From: Spinacia oleracea
Lineage: Eukaryota; Streptophyta; Magnoliopsida; Caryophyllales; Amaranthaceae
Assembly: GCF_020520425.1 (NCBI RefSeq)
Contig: NC_079488.1
Location: forward strand, 37,749,247 to 37,813,246
Length of the DNA: 64,000 bases
Direction: 5' to 3'
Part shown: piece by piece, positions 12,306 through 23,120 of the stretch
Position numbering within the stretch: position 1 is the first letter of the stretch
Layout: the number at the start of each line of letters is the position of its first letter
Position numbers and translations under genes: made by a program
Notes under the pieces: generated by a model
Seen by the model: only the letters and a program-made list of their open reading frames with translations
What the model was told of the DNA's origin: nothing
Database searches by the model: none

Positions 12306-13147
12306 TTTTCTAAGTATTGTTTTAGAACATCTGTTAGATCTATGTTTAAAACAATTGGTTTAACCATTTCATATTTATGAAATTTATTATTTCATATTCA
12401 TTTAATTGTGGTTTAGAATTAAATGATAAGTCCATGTGATTCAAATCATTCAAATGGGATATCAAGATGGATTCTTTGGCAAAGAAACACCCATAAGTGA
12501 ACTTGAATATTGAAGTCACAAAGGATCCCTAATCCAGGTCATTGAAAGGTGGACGACCAATGACTAATGAAGATTAGATTGCAAGTAGATTACTTAGTTC
12601 TGTTTCTTGAACTAGAGTGACTGGATGTCAGAATCTTTTGTATAGATACTTATTGGATCTTGTATCGGATTGACCATGAGAACGCTTTAAGAGATTAAAG
12701 TCATGTCATAGGTAGTTCTCATTAATGGTGATTAGAAACCGTTCCTCAGAACATGAGCGATTATGTCTGCTCGTTTGAGAATTAGTTCGCTTTGATACTA
12801 GCTAAACGTCGCACCGTAAAAGGAGGCTATAAAAGCAGTTATTGGGCGTACTATGAATCAAAGTGAGTGTTCATAGATTGCAAGAATGGATTGTCCTCCT
12901 ATCTTTGATAGGATATGGTGTTGTTGTGTAACAAGGCCTCTCGGAGAGTTAGATACTGTAAAATGCATGGCCGTGCTCAGAATGGTTAGGCTTAACCTTC
13001 TGCAAAAGTTTAACAGTTGAACTCCGTAATCCGAGAAACACTTCTGGACCTAATAAGGACGACTTGGATCTTACCTTATGTTCAGTAAGTAACACTAAGC
13101 GACAAAGGAATATGGATGCACACTTGTCTGAATGACAAGTGGGAGAT
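12306..13147 (+). other. Copia 3' untranslated region with polypurine tract
   Basis: No gene. It ends in AAGTGGGAGAT (13137-13147) directly before the 3' LTR, a normal polypurine tract for plus-strand priming. Confidence 0.7.
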
Positions 13148-14213
13148 TGAAGGAAATATTTCCTTCACCCAAGGTGCATTAAGTCTAATACCAAGGTTCA
13201 GATTAATTGCGAACAATAAATTCAGTGAGATCAAGTGATCGGAACAGCTAGCTGGAGCAATGCTTCCGATCAGTAAGTTCTAATGGATATTGAACTCACA
13301 ACTTACTCTTGACTGAACCAACAAGGTCACACCAATGACACGTAACAGATCACCGGATTAAATGAATCGGAAATTCATTTAATAGCTTTTCGGGATTTAA
13401 GTTGGAAACGTATTATACGATACGACCTTGCATTGGAATCGTATATCGTATCGCGAATTTGTAAGCTAGGCGAAACGAATAAATCCTATCGTACGACGGT
13501 GATTCGTCGTATACGAAACGATAAATAATATATCGGAAATATATTAAACGTGAATACAAAGGGCGGCCCACGAGCCGAGTGGGCGAAGTACTCGAGGCCC
13601 ATGGGCGCGCTAGGCGAGCGAGCAAAAGGCCAAGGCAACACGGCAGCGCTAGGCCCATGGGCGCGCTAGGCGAGCGAGCAAAAGGCCAAGGCAACACGGC
13701 AGCGCTAGGCCCATGGCCGAGCATGGCTGTGCGTGTGCGCGCGGGCCTGTGCAGCGACACAGCCACAGCAAGCGAGGCCCATGGCCCAGCGCGCTGTGCT
13801 TGTCGCACGCACGGCTTGCTGGTCGGCCTTGCCTACGGGCTTGGTCGGTTCATTAAGGTTATGTAAATAAAACTTATGACCTAATTTCCAACTACTTCAA
13901 TCACAATTCAGATTACACACAACCCTAGGAGAAAACAGAGAACCCTAATTCTCTCTGTGCCTCCATAGTGTGTTCATCCCAAAAAGCAAATCTCTTGATC
14001 GATTTTCTAAGCTACGATAATCAAGACGGATCTGATCGTGTCGGTGAACCAAGTAGAGGAACGACAAGTGGAGTTCTTTGTTCGTGTTCGTTGACGGATT
14101 ATTGTGGAAAACACGCTTCGAATGTAAGTTTGCTTAATCTGTGCTTTATACATGTTTCCTGGCTTTGGGGATTGTTTCGCACATGTTATTATGTTTAACT
14201 ATATTCCCCAACA
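13148..14213 (+). repeat. Copia 3' LTR with internal duplication
   Basis: Matches 4736-5742 closely. A segment of about 60 bp (from GCGAGCGAGCAAAAGG to GCTAGGCCCATGG) occurs twice in tandem at about 13605-13720 but once in the left LTR, explaining the length difference. It is followed by the target duplication GATTC. Confidence 0.93.
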
Positions 14214-14230
14214 GATTCGCACCTTCAAAC

Positions 14231-16588
14231 ATGTCCATCGAAGATTTGCGAGACCAGATGGTCCAAATGACCCAACTTATGGGCCAATTGAAAATGGAAA
14301 ATGAAGCTTTAGCGGCTGCACAAGCCAAAAATGACCTCGATAACGAGAAGAGGATTGAAAAAATGGTCCTACAGCAAACCATGGGGAGCAGATACTTCTC
14401 CCTCGATCCTGAACCTTTTCCTGGCAAACTACCAGAAAAGTTCAGTTCATCTGACTTACCAAAGTTCAAGGCCACGGACAATCCCCGTGATCATCTACTG
14501 AGCTTTGTGAATGTCATGAACTTGAAAGGCGTGGACAAGTCCATGTATTTACCTGCCTTTCCTTTGTCCTTGGAACCTGTGCCGCTCAAATGGTACTATC
14601 ACCAGGACCCTAAGCTCTTCCCCACTTGGGAAGACTTTGTCAATGTCTTCATCAAGCAATACTCGTCGAACATGGATTTCCAAGTCACCATGCGCGAGCT
14701 GGAAGTTCTCTTCCAAAAGAAAAATAAGGGTTTCACAACCTACTTTGCTAGATGGAGGGACCAGGCGGCCCAGCTAATCAATAGGCCTCCTGAAATAGAA
14801 TTGTTCCAAAAATTCATTGACAACCTTGACCCGGCTTACAGACAACACCTTAGGTACCTGGGACTTGACACTTTCAAAAGAGTTTATGATGTGGGAATAA
14901 AGATCGAGGAGGATCTCGCCAAGACCATACAAAGCAAACCCACATATAAAAACAACACCTATAATCGGGGTAACACATCCCAAGCCCAAGAAGTCCATGC
15001 TGTAGAAGAGACTCCCGCCCGAAGAAGCCCTGGAAGATGGGTCCGAGACCGAAAGTTTGCCCCGCTCGGGTCGACTTTGGTACAAGCCTTTGAAAGATTA
15101 ACCAAACAAGGAAAGTTGAGACCTATAGTCCCCACCCGTGACCCTCCTGTCAAAAGCAAATATTGGGTCGAAGGTACTTACTGCAAATTCCATCAAGGAA
15201 ATGGGCATGACACTGAAAACTGCTGGAACCTAAAGAATACCATCCAGGACATGATAGAGGATGAAGTGATACCTCTCCCTAATGTTGGCAAACCCAACAA
15301 CAACAAGAGCCCACTCGGCTCTTGTCACATCTCTCTCGACCAACCAGAAAATGAGAACTTCGACCCTACGGTGTACATTACACCTCAAGGTGCACCACTC
15401 GTTGTGGTCCCTATGGATCGAATCGAGAGAGAAATGTGCGGTGTGTGGGATGATGATGCCGAAGATATCTACCTATCTCAAGTGTCGGGTCAGGACCTCT
15501 TTACTGAAACTTGGCCCGGGTATGCTCTCATCGACACCACCACTCAAGAACCCGAAGTCGACAACCTCACCAGATCAGGAAGAATATACCAGCCTGACAT
15601 TCGCCCACCTCCTATGGACGATATCCCAGTCATACAAGCTCCTGAGAATGGACGGCACACCACCGTCGCAGAAGTCATTGAAAATCCTCTTTTGAAACAA
15701 TTGAAAAGAACCAAGGCCGAAATTACCATCTGGGATCTCATGTGTACCTCAAAAGAACATCGCGAAAATCTTATTCGCTCACTTGACCTCATCTCAGTGC
15801 CTACAGATATCACACCTGACTCATTGGTTAACCACGTCACGAGAGATGCTGGAGAAAAGGCCATAGTTTTCACTGACAAAGATTTACCCAGAGAGGGGGG
15901 TGCCCATAACAAAGCCCTCTATCTAGTAGTTGGATGCAAAGGGCAAAACATCCCCCTAGCGCTCGTAGATAACGGTTCGTCGGTTAACGTTTGTCCGTTG
16001 CGAACCGCCCATTGCTTGGGACTAGGAAGCGATGACTTCCAAACCTCCACACAAGGGGTACGAGCCTATGATAACTCCCGAAGGCCTGTGTTGGGAAAAA
16101 TCAACCTTAGCATATAAACCGGGCTTGTGGCACGCACCACGGAGTTTCAAATAATCGACATCAAGCCCACTTTCAACCTCCTATTGGGGCGACCTTGGCT
16201 CCATGACTTAGGAGGTGTGGCTTCTACCCTGCACCAAATGGTTAAACTTAACCATAACGGGGTGATACTAGAAATCTGCGCCCCTCCTCTCGACATCAGT
16301 TGTACTATGGTTGGAACGGCCGAAACTGCAGACGACCTTTATGGGTTTCAAATGGAAGAAGCAATCCAGTTCATTGAAGACTATGATCCAGCATTCCTAG
16401 ACCCGCATGCATCCCGGGTCATCCCTAGAATTCTTCTAGCTCAAGGTTATTTCCCAGGAACCCCATTGGGCATAAGGAAGAAGGAATGCACATTCCATCC
16501 TTTACCCAACAAATCTACTCCCTTTGGCTTAGGCTATGAACCGACGGAGGAAGATATTGCAGACCGCCTGTCTAGGCTACGCCTTAAC
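14231..16588 (+). pseudogene. Tat gag-protease, first part
   Basis: ATG 14231 (MSIEDLRDQM) opens a frame of 628 codons. It has an N-terminal coiled coil, a retrotransposon gag domain (FPTWEDFVNVFIKQYSS to FIDNLDP) and a degenerate knuckle (CKFHQGNGHDTENC). The aspartic protease has the DNGSS form of the active site (ALVDNGSSVNVCP), which is usual in Tat elements. An in-frame TAA at 16115-16117 interrupts the protease. The frame then continues (FNLLLGRPWL..) to a segment reading TPFGLGYEPT. At 16588 the solo-LTR insert begins. The frame resumes exactly in phase at 23121. The copia insert ends 17 bp before the start codon. Confidence 0.88.
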
Positions 16589-18046
16589 TGTAATACCCAA
16601 TATTTTATAATTTTATAAAATATATTTTATTGTCAAAAATGTATTTATTTCCGTTTTTAGTTAGTCTCTTTTAATATTTTCAGAAAGTTTAAAAACGTTA
16701 TTTTAAAATTAGTAGGACTCTTATTACGAGCACCTATATATATTCCGTTAACCCTAATTATTTTTAGAAAACCTTAGTGCAGCCGTTTTACATTGTAATC
16801 GTGGAGTTGCGTATAAATTAAGAACCCATAATCATCTCTTTTTTTTTGTATTTTTGTTCGGTAATTTGTGGAAAGTCAAACTCCAAATTTAGTGACCACA
16901 TATTGAACCTCATAGGAAGATCATCATGTACGTACCTTCGTCAAAGATCAAAACAATATGTTGCGTGAATCCCTATCACCATATACCAACCATGATCTTT
17001 TAGCTTATGGATTTAAATTGATACGTTGTCGTCGAGATGTAGTGGGTAGGCGAGTCTTTATTGTTCTAATGCACGGTCTCGAATCTTCGAAAGGTAATCA
17101 CGCACACTTAGTCTCTTTAAATTATTCGTAATTAAGTATTGATTATTATATATAATCATGTATAGGTCTTTGGAGTTGTTTGTTATATATAGTATAAATT
17201 TTATGTCTAATTATAAGTGAATAATGTGATAACGTGTATTAGATAAATGCTCAACTCATGGATAATATTGTTGAGTTAGATTTCTTATTATATTAATTAC
17301 TATTATTTTGTATATGTGTAGATATCTAAGGGTCTAGTTTATTTGTGGATTGATATTGGAAATTTGGATTGGGTCAATCTATATATTCTAGAGTTTTAGA
17401 TCGTTATAGAGTTTCTTGGCTTTATTAATTAATAGTTAGTAATCACGCTTAGTCTCTTCTAATTGTTCGTGTATATTATTAGTTGTAATCACACGCACCT
17501 AGTCTATTTAGTTATTTATATATATTAATTACTGAGTTATTTATATATATTAATTATTATGTGTACTCTCGTAATGTTAGAAGTATTTACATATATTATA
17601 TGTGAAGTTTGCTTAATTGATTTATCAATGAGATCTTTGTACATGACTTAGATTATTTTGCCTTTGATATATACTTATATGGGTTACAGCTGCATTGTTT
17701 ATATGTTAACTTCTAATACTTGATAAAGTGAATTAGCATAGTAGCCATATAAGATTGAGACTGTAATGCTACAAGTGTTTTATATTGTACCATACGTCTA
17801 ATTCTATTAGTCTCCGAGCTTAACGCTATACAACATTATTTTTATGGAAGTTTAGATTAATCATTTTGGGATGATAATTGATCATCTTGTAGTACAATTT
17901 CTCTTAAGATAATATATGAACCGGTTGGAAAGCACATTGTGCTTTATTATTTGGTCGGAGCCATAAGCACGACCCTAGGCTTAATCTACTCTATTGAGTT
18001 AAAAACACTCAATGGGGGGTGTGCACACTTAAAGACTAAGACATGT
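16589..18046 (+). other. Left part of the solo LTR, AT-rich, no gene
   Basis: No coding region. Short related segments with AATCACGC..CTTAGTCTCTT recur near 17095, 17440 and 17490, separated by TATATATTAATTA-type DNA. Confidence 0.6.
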
Positions 18047-18225
18047 TTGGTGGTTACATCCAATAGTCCAATACTATTGGGTGGTGGACTAGATTCACAT
18101 TTTTCTGGTGGTTACATCCAATAGTTTAATATATACTAATGGGTGGTGGACGCGATCCACATCTCTCTGGTGGTTACATCCAATAGTTCAATATATACTA
18201 TTGGGTGGTGGACTCGATCCACATT
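18047..18225 (+). repeat. Three tandem units of about 60 bp
   Basis: Units start at 18049, 18107 and 18169. Each has GGTGGTTACATCCAATAG followed by TATTGGGTGGTGGAC and GATCCACAT. Spacing is 58 and 62 bp. Confidence 0.85.
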
Positions 18226-18334
18226 ACTCAAATGGTGAACTTATAAGAAATTAAAAATAAACCCTTATTACTTATGGTTATATGTACTAGTTTTATAAGA
18301 ATTGTTTATCAATTTGTACTTATGTGTTTGTTAA

Positions 18335-18382
<48 letters not shown>
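18335..18382. repeat. TTA microsatellite, outer left
   Basis: About 16 perfect ATT units within the solo LTR. Confidence 0.95.
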
Positions 18383-18469
18383 CCACACGATTTCATGTCA
18401 TTAAGAGCATTAAGCCAAACTTCTACCACATGAGAAAGTTATCTTATATCCCACGTTCAAAGACCACCG

Positions 18470-18527
18470 TTATTATTATTATTATTATTATTATAAAAAA
18501 TAATAATAATAATAATAATAATAATAA
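18470..18527. repeat. TTA then TAA microsatellite abutting the 3' end of the non-LTR element
   Basis: About eight TTA units, a short A run, then about ten TAA units that touch the element end at 18528. On the element's own (minus) strand the abutting part reads TTA repeated, so it may be the element's 3' tail. The outer part would then be target DNA. Confidence 0.85.
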
Positions 18528-18546
18528 GCTACAAAGATCAAATGAA

Positions 18547-21500
18547 CTACAAGAAGTTGGAGGGGAGCCGAGATACAATCTGGGCCCCCACTCCTCTAGC
18601 TATGGCGAACCCGATCCTGCTGAAAATGTGGGCAGCTGCCCGTGCCCCAATGTCTTGAGCCCTGGAGTACGCCTGGACCCGCTTCAGCAAAGAAACAGCC
18701 CCTTTCTCTAATTCCCCAAAAGAAGAGAAGGAAAAAGGGAAGAAACCGTAACCCAAAGCCCTACAACGTGCCCCATACTTATTCTGCTTCCGCTGCGCTG
18801 CAACCGCCACAACCCGACCCGGAACGAAGCCTGACAACCCAGATTGCGTCATAGGGGAAGACCCAGTCAAGTCAACACACACATCTAGACCACCATCCCA
18901 TGAGTAAAGCAGTATATCTGCAGGACGAAGAGCTCCATCACTCTCACTAGTCAGCCCAACATCAACCTCCTTGCGAGCAGAAATCCCCGACCGATAGCAA
19001 ATATCCAAAAGGGTATCACGAACAACATTATGCCGATGTTTGATACCCACAATCCCAGCACAAGACACGGCATGATCCCCATAAATGTCCCCGTCGAAAA
19101 CCCGAGAGCAAGCAGAACACGGCGTCGAATAAGAGAACAACGGAATACCCAACCGATAGCAAAGAACCGAACGATAAGTCTTACCGTTCATAGTCTGGCC
19201 TAACACCGAGATGGGGACTGCCCGCAACCAAGCCGAGGAGTGATCCCCCTGCTGTGATTTCCATAGGGCAACAAGACGCGAAGATAAGGAGAAGGCGGAT
19301 TCCGCATCAGCAGTAACCTTCGTGAAATATATGTCTGCCAATTTCTTCATGAGTCTGGGGGCAGCGATCTCACTAGGGCTACGCATAAGGTCGGTCTCCA
19401 CGGTCCTATTGAAAAGACCAAGAGCATCGTCAAAGGCCGGTCCCGGACCATCAACACCTGAAAGCCGAAGAAGCGAATCCTGCAAACCAGAAGACTGCAA
19501 ACGGGATGTAAGAAAAGCATAATGCCGAACATCACCAGCTGAATAAACACCCAATCCTCCATAAGAATAAGGCAAGGTGGAAAGGCGCCATTGCCAGTCA
19601 CCGAAACCAGGTCCCGAAGCAGTCACGATGCGCTCTAAAGAAGCCCGCAAAGCCACATCAAAGGATAATTGGGCCGCTTCGAAAAGATGAGGCGGACAAG
19701 TGCGCATAGCAAAGTAGAGTTTAGAAACTCCAGTACACGCACGAAGAAGCAACAACTCACACTGGGGATCATTAAGCTTGGCTACAGCATCCATCAATAC
19801 AATAGCCTTCGACACACGCTGCGAAACCAACTCCTTACAAAAAGAGGAATCCGTACTGACTGGGCCACCAAGCAACTTAACACCAAGCGCAGGACGAGCA
19901 ATATCCGTAGGAAAGACACCCTCTAGACGACTGCGGGGGTCCTCCGAAGGCCAGAAAACCTCCGTCTTCTCAACATTAACATGGAGACCTAAATGAGGAC
20001 CCTCCTCCAAAATCAACTCCAAGACCTGTCCAACCACCAAAGTGTCACCAACGATAGTGTCATCGTCCAAGTACCAAGCCTGAAGAGATAGATCAAATGA
20101 GTCTCTGATTCGACACACCAATGGATGTAGAACCAGAGAAAAAAGCAAAGGGCCGAGAGGATCCCCTTGCTGTACACCCTGACAAGACCACAAGGTATGC
20201 TCCCCAAAATACAGCCGCGCTGGAGAAGAGTAGCAGAATTCAACCCAACGCGAAAGAGCAGGACAATGAAGCCGTACCTCACGCAACAAAGCCGAACGAT
20301 CAACTAAATTGAACGCATTCCGAAAATCCACCAATAACATAGAGAGGCCAACATCAGCCCCACGAGCCTCAACCAACCGATTGACAGCATGGAGAATGGC
20401 CTCACCACCAGCTGGAACCCCAACTCCAAACTGAAGACCTCCAAAGTAGTTTCCTAAACGCGGACCAATCAAAGCTGCCCCGACCTTAGAAACAAGGCGC
20501 CTCCAAATAGTGCCCACGGCAATAGGCCGAATACCCCCACCAGGCTTAATAAGTGGCGTAAGAGGAGCACTAGCAATGTATCCTCCAAGCTCAGCGGGAC
20601 ACTTTCCAGCAAGAAAGAGATTAACAACCTGAGTGATAGCATCCACCAACTCATCAGAAACAGCTACAGCAGCACCACCCAAGCAATCCAAAAGGTGTTG
20701 AGCACGCAAGCCATCTCTACCGCACGAAGTACCACGCGGAAAGCCCATAATCTGCTCCAAAACAACAGCGGAGGAAGCAATAAGGTGGTGATCAACAGGG
20801 ATATCCGGTAAGGTAGGGACCGGAACGGAAGGGTGCTTTGCTTGCAAATCTGCAAGAGTAGCATCATTGTAAGGGGCAAGACCTGAGGAAGAAAGAACCC
20901 TAACGGCAGCAGTGTAGTGACCGTCAGAAATCTTTCTCTTGCATTGCTTAATATTACGCTCCGCCAAACCATGGTCGTCGTCAACATCCAATAGAGGGGG
21001 AGACACACTAGCCAATGTGTCTATGACAAGTTGCTCAGAACCACCAGGCACACCCCAAGAACGAATAGCAGAGGTGATACTCTCTTCCTGTTGCCGCCGC
21101 CTAACACCGGAGGAACACTCACGATTACTTCGTGGAGAAAAAGTCTTGAGGACACAAAGAGGTAACACGAGCAACTGAACCCAACAAGCGATGTCATCTG
21201 GCCTGCAAATCACCTTATCAAGCGCCCCTTTCAGAACTCGCGAAAAACCCAAACGACATTTGGGAGGGATGGATTTCACAGAACGCAGCCGCTTGGACCA
21301 TAAAGTGTTTAGAAGAGCAACATCAAAAGAAAAATGATGTTCTCGAGGCGCAACAGAAGTAGACAGCTCGGAAGCAGGAGCTTGCGGTTTTTGAATACCG
21401 TAGAGAGTAAAACGAATAGTACCATCCCCAGAATCAGGTGGGTCCACAAAAACCGTACTAGAAGCACTGCCATGACGACACCTAATACGATGAGTATGCG

Positions 21501-21738
21501 TCTTGAAACAATCTCCACATAACCAAATTCCCATACGACGAAAGGTCACCTCAGCCGTAGTAAAAACCTGCAAATTGGTAGTAAGGGAATGACGGGTTAC
21601 ATCCCGCACACCAGTGCAACAATGTCGATCACGTAAGTGAGTGATCAGAGAACTCCTCACCAAACCACGCCCACCTCCATCCTGGCACCCGCTAAGACCC
21701 ACAAAAGGGCAATGAAACTTCTCTACGGAAGCCGCCAT
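18547..21738 (-). CDS. Reverse transcriptase with C-terminal restriction-like endonuclease, ~1063 aa
   Basis: A single open frame without stops. The start at 21738 (MAASVEKFHC) is preferred over an upstream in-frame ATG at 21807 because the zinc finger follows at once. Residues 10-40 form a C..C..H..H finger (CPF..C..HLRDRHC). RT spans about 320-640, with motif A VDFRNAFN (near 470), motif B QGDPLGP (near 524) and catalytic YLDDD (near 557). The C terminus has a CCHC knuckle (CSAC..GDHAVSC, near 874). This is followed by RPADILL and CVDLT (near 938 and 955), as expected for a PD-(D/E)XK restriction-like endonuclease. It would nick target DNA and prime reverse transcription there. Related proteins occur in plant genomes as unnamed reverse transcriptases; the clade is my inference. 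Confidence 0.85.
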   Translation of the reverse strand: MAASVEKFHCPFVGLSGCQDGGGRGLVRSSLITHLRDRHCCTGVRDVTRHSLTTNLQVFTTAEVTFRRMGIWLCGDCFKTHTHRIRCRHGSASSTVFVDPPDSGDGTIRFTLYGIQKPQAPASELSTSVAPREHHFSFDVALLNTLWSKRLRSVKSIPPKCRLGFSRVLKGALDKVICRPDDIACWVQLLVLPLCVLKTFSPRSNRECSSGVRRRQQEESITSAIRSWGVPGGSEQLVIDTLASVSPPLLDVDDDHGLAERNIKQCKRKISDGHYTAAVRVLSSSGLAPYNDATLADLQAKHPSVPVPTLPDIPVDHHLIASSAVVLEQIMGFPRGTSCGRDGLRAQHLLDCLGGAAVAVSDELVDAITQVVNLFLAGKCPAELGGYIASAPLTPLIKPGGGIRPIAVGTIWRRLVSKVGAALIGPRLGNYFGGLQFGVGVPAGGEAILHAVNRLVEARGADVGLSMLLVDFRNAFNLVDRSALLREVRLHCPALSRWVEFCYSSPARLYFGEHTLWSCQGVQQGDPLGPLLFSLVLHPLVCRIRDSFDLSLQAWYLDDDTIVGDTLVVGQVLELILEEGPHLGLHVNVEKTEVFWPSEDPRSRLEGVFPTDIARPALGVKLLGGPVSTDSSFCKELVSQRVSKAIVLMDAVAKLNDPQCELLLLRACTGVSKLYFAMRTCPPHLFEAAQLSFDVALRASLERIVTASGPGFGDWQWRLSTLPYSYGGLGVYSAGDVRHYAFLTSRLQSSGLQDSLLRLSGVDGPGPAFDDALGLFNRTVETDLMRSPSEIAAPRLMKKLADIYFTKVTADAESAFSLSSRLVALWKSQQGDHSSAWLRAVPISVLGQTMNGKTYRSVLCYRLGIPLFSYSTPCSACSRVFDGDIYGDHAVSCAGIVGIKHRHNVVRDTLLDICYRSGISARKEVDVGLTSESDGALRPADILLYSWDGGLDVCVDLTGSSPMTQSGLSGFVPGRVVAVAAQRKQNKYGARCRALGYGFFPFSFSSFGELEKGAVSLLKRVQAYSRAQDIGARAAAHIFSRIGFAIARGVGAQIVSRLPSNFL

Positions 21739-22580
21739 AACAAAGCACTTCAACCAAAAAGTAACTTCAACCAACGAACACCAACGAACACCACACAGCA
21801 AACCCAAGAGGACAAATCACCCAAGAGAACACACTCACGGTTGTTGCACACTCACGATCAAAACACCCAAGTGAACAAAACACTCACGAACAACAATCAC
21901 GGTTGTTGCACACAAGAGAAGATCAAAACGCCCAAGAGAACCCCAAAATGAAGCTGAGCACCAAACTGAAACCCACGACTGAAACAGAACCCCAAAGTGA
22001 TCTCCAAATTGCCGGGAAATGATCGAAACACAAACTGCAACACCAAAAACATAAACTGCAACACCAAAACCAAAACGCAACACCAACCTGCGAACCAGAC
22101 TGAAACGGAACAACCCACGAACTTACGAACAAACGCACTTGAAACTCTCGAACGGAACTGAAACCCAGACTGAAACCCAAACCACCGAACAACTGAAAAG
22201 CCACCGGAAATGTTTGAAAACCCAAAATGAAACCCAAACTGAAACTGCCGAACTGCCGAACTGACGAACCCACGAACCTGAAACTGAAGCCGCGCTAAAC
22301 CACCGGAAATGCCTGAAAACCGCCGACACATAAGCCCCCTGAAAACCACCGGAAATGCCTGCTTAACCACCGGAAAAGGCTGTGAAAATCGTTGCTAACA
22401 ACCTGCGAAAACCCCCACGAAACCGCCTGGAAACCGCCTGAACGCCGTCGCCTGACACCTGACCGCCCTCGCCAGACCCCGGCACACCGACGCCGACGCC
22501 GGAGATCCCTGGATGATCGACGAGGAGGGAGCCTTAAACGCACGTAAACATCGTGCCCTAATCGCCTGTTTTTGAGAGGA
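21739..22580 (-). other. 5' leader of the non-LTR element
   Basis: On the plus strand it is rich in A and C with loosely repeated words such as ACTGAAACCC and CACTCACG. This keeps several frames open by composition. A promoter must lie here if the element is active, as in other non-LTR elements, but none can be identified by eye. Confidence 0.5.
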
Positions 22581-22615
22581 TTTTATTATTATTATTTTTA
22601 TTTTATTTATTATTA

Positions 22616-22696
<81 letters not shown>
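22580..22696. repeat. ATT microsatellite at the 5' side of the non-LTR element
   Basis: About 35 ATT units with a T run and two ATTTT interruptions. It is the same repeat as on the other side (18335-18382 and 18470-18494). Confidence 0.95.
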
Positions 22697-22698
<2 letters not shown>

Positions 22699-23115
22699 GT
22701 CTGGTTATTCAATAAGCGTTGATTATGCAGCTTTTGCTGACGTCTGTGTTTATTTGTTATGTGTGTTTGCGGCCATGTCTTTTTCTTATGGTGGCCCTGC
22801 GACGATCCTTTTGGAATTTGTCCACTATGGTGAGCAGTCAAGATTGACTGGAGCAGATCGATCGTGAAAGATGCAATTACAAGTTGAAGGAGCTCAATAT
22901 TATCGTTTAGTCTTGTATGACCGTTTAATACTTTTAGTTTAAATAGACCACCTAGTAATCGAGTTGTAATAGTTTGAGTATTGTAAGCCTTAGCACTTGA
23001 CAATGTGATCAAGCGTGGCGGTGATACCTCCGAATTAGGTGTAAGCTTCCGCAAATTTATTATAAAGTCTTTTATATTCTTATTTATTAATAGCTAATAA
23101 ATTGGGGGTGTTACA
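22697..23115 (+). other. Right part of the solo LTR
   Basis: No gene. The end (GTGGCGGTGATACCTCC, then AATTGGGGGTGTTACA) looks like the usual 3' end of a Ty3-type LTR. Confidence 0.6.
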
Positions 23116-23120
23116 TTAAC

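Larger units (their letters stand above)
4736..14213 (+). mobile_element. Ty1/copia LTR retrotransposon inserted in the Tat leader
   Basis: LTRs of 1007 and 1066 bp beginning TGAAGGAAAT and ending TTCCCCAACA enclose primer site, gag, protease, integrase, reverse transcriptase and RNase H in copia order. A 5-bp target duplication, GATTC, is seen at 4731-4735 and 14214-14218. The LTRs are very similar apart from a tandem duplication of about 60 bp in the right one, so insertion is younger than that of the host Tat element. Coding capacity is broken in three places (see gag and pol). Confidence 0.95.
18528..22580 (-). mobile_element. Non-LTR retrotransposon with restriction-like endonuclease, within a TTA microsatellite
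   Basis: A minus-strand unit of about 4 kb: a leader of about 840 bp (21739-22580, rich in G/T on its own strand), one long ORF, a very short 3' UTR (18528-18546), then a TTA-repeat tail. TTA microsatellites flank both ends. There is no LTR, no apurinic endonuclease domain and no integrase. The domain order (N-terminal zinc finger, RT, CCHC, then a PD-(D/E)XK-like motif) is that of the R2/R4/CRE/Utopia-type lineages rather than L1 or RTE. The exact 5' end is set by the microsatellite and is approximate. Confidence 0.75.
16589..23115 (+). mobile_element. Probable solo LTR (interrupted) inserted in gag-protease
   Basis: Starts TGTAATACCC and ends GGGGGTGTTACA, flanked by the 5-bp duplication TTAAC (16584-16588 and 23116-23120). 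The inverted ends and 5-bp duplication are those of an LTR. I could not find a second copy of its first bases near its right end, nor any internal domains in the same orientation. The best reading is therefore a solo LTR of about 2.5 kb, split by the non-LTR element at 18528-22580. An unknown element with short inverted ends is the alternative. Confidence 0.7.

Noticed and set aside
18274-18711. ORF with long runs of Tyr and Asn
   Set aside because: It translates the ATT and TAA microsatellites and the antisense of the RT gene.
21835-22543. Several minus-strand ORFs rich in F, G, S and V
   Set aside because: They lie in the G/T-rich leader of the non-LTR element and overlap one another in different frames; no domain is visible.
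18528-22580. L1-type LINE as identity of the non-LTR element
   Set aside because: No apurinic endonuclease domain upstream of the RT, and a CCHC plus restriction-like endonuclease pattern at the C terminus; the tail is TTA repeats, not poly(A).
16589-23115. DNA transposon with TGTAA inverted ends as identity of the 6.5 kb insert
   Set aside because: Not excluded, but TG...CA ends, a 5-bp duplication and LTR-like right end favour a solo LTR; no transposase is present.
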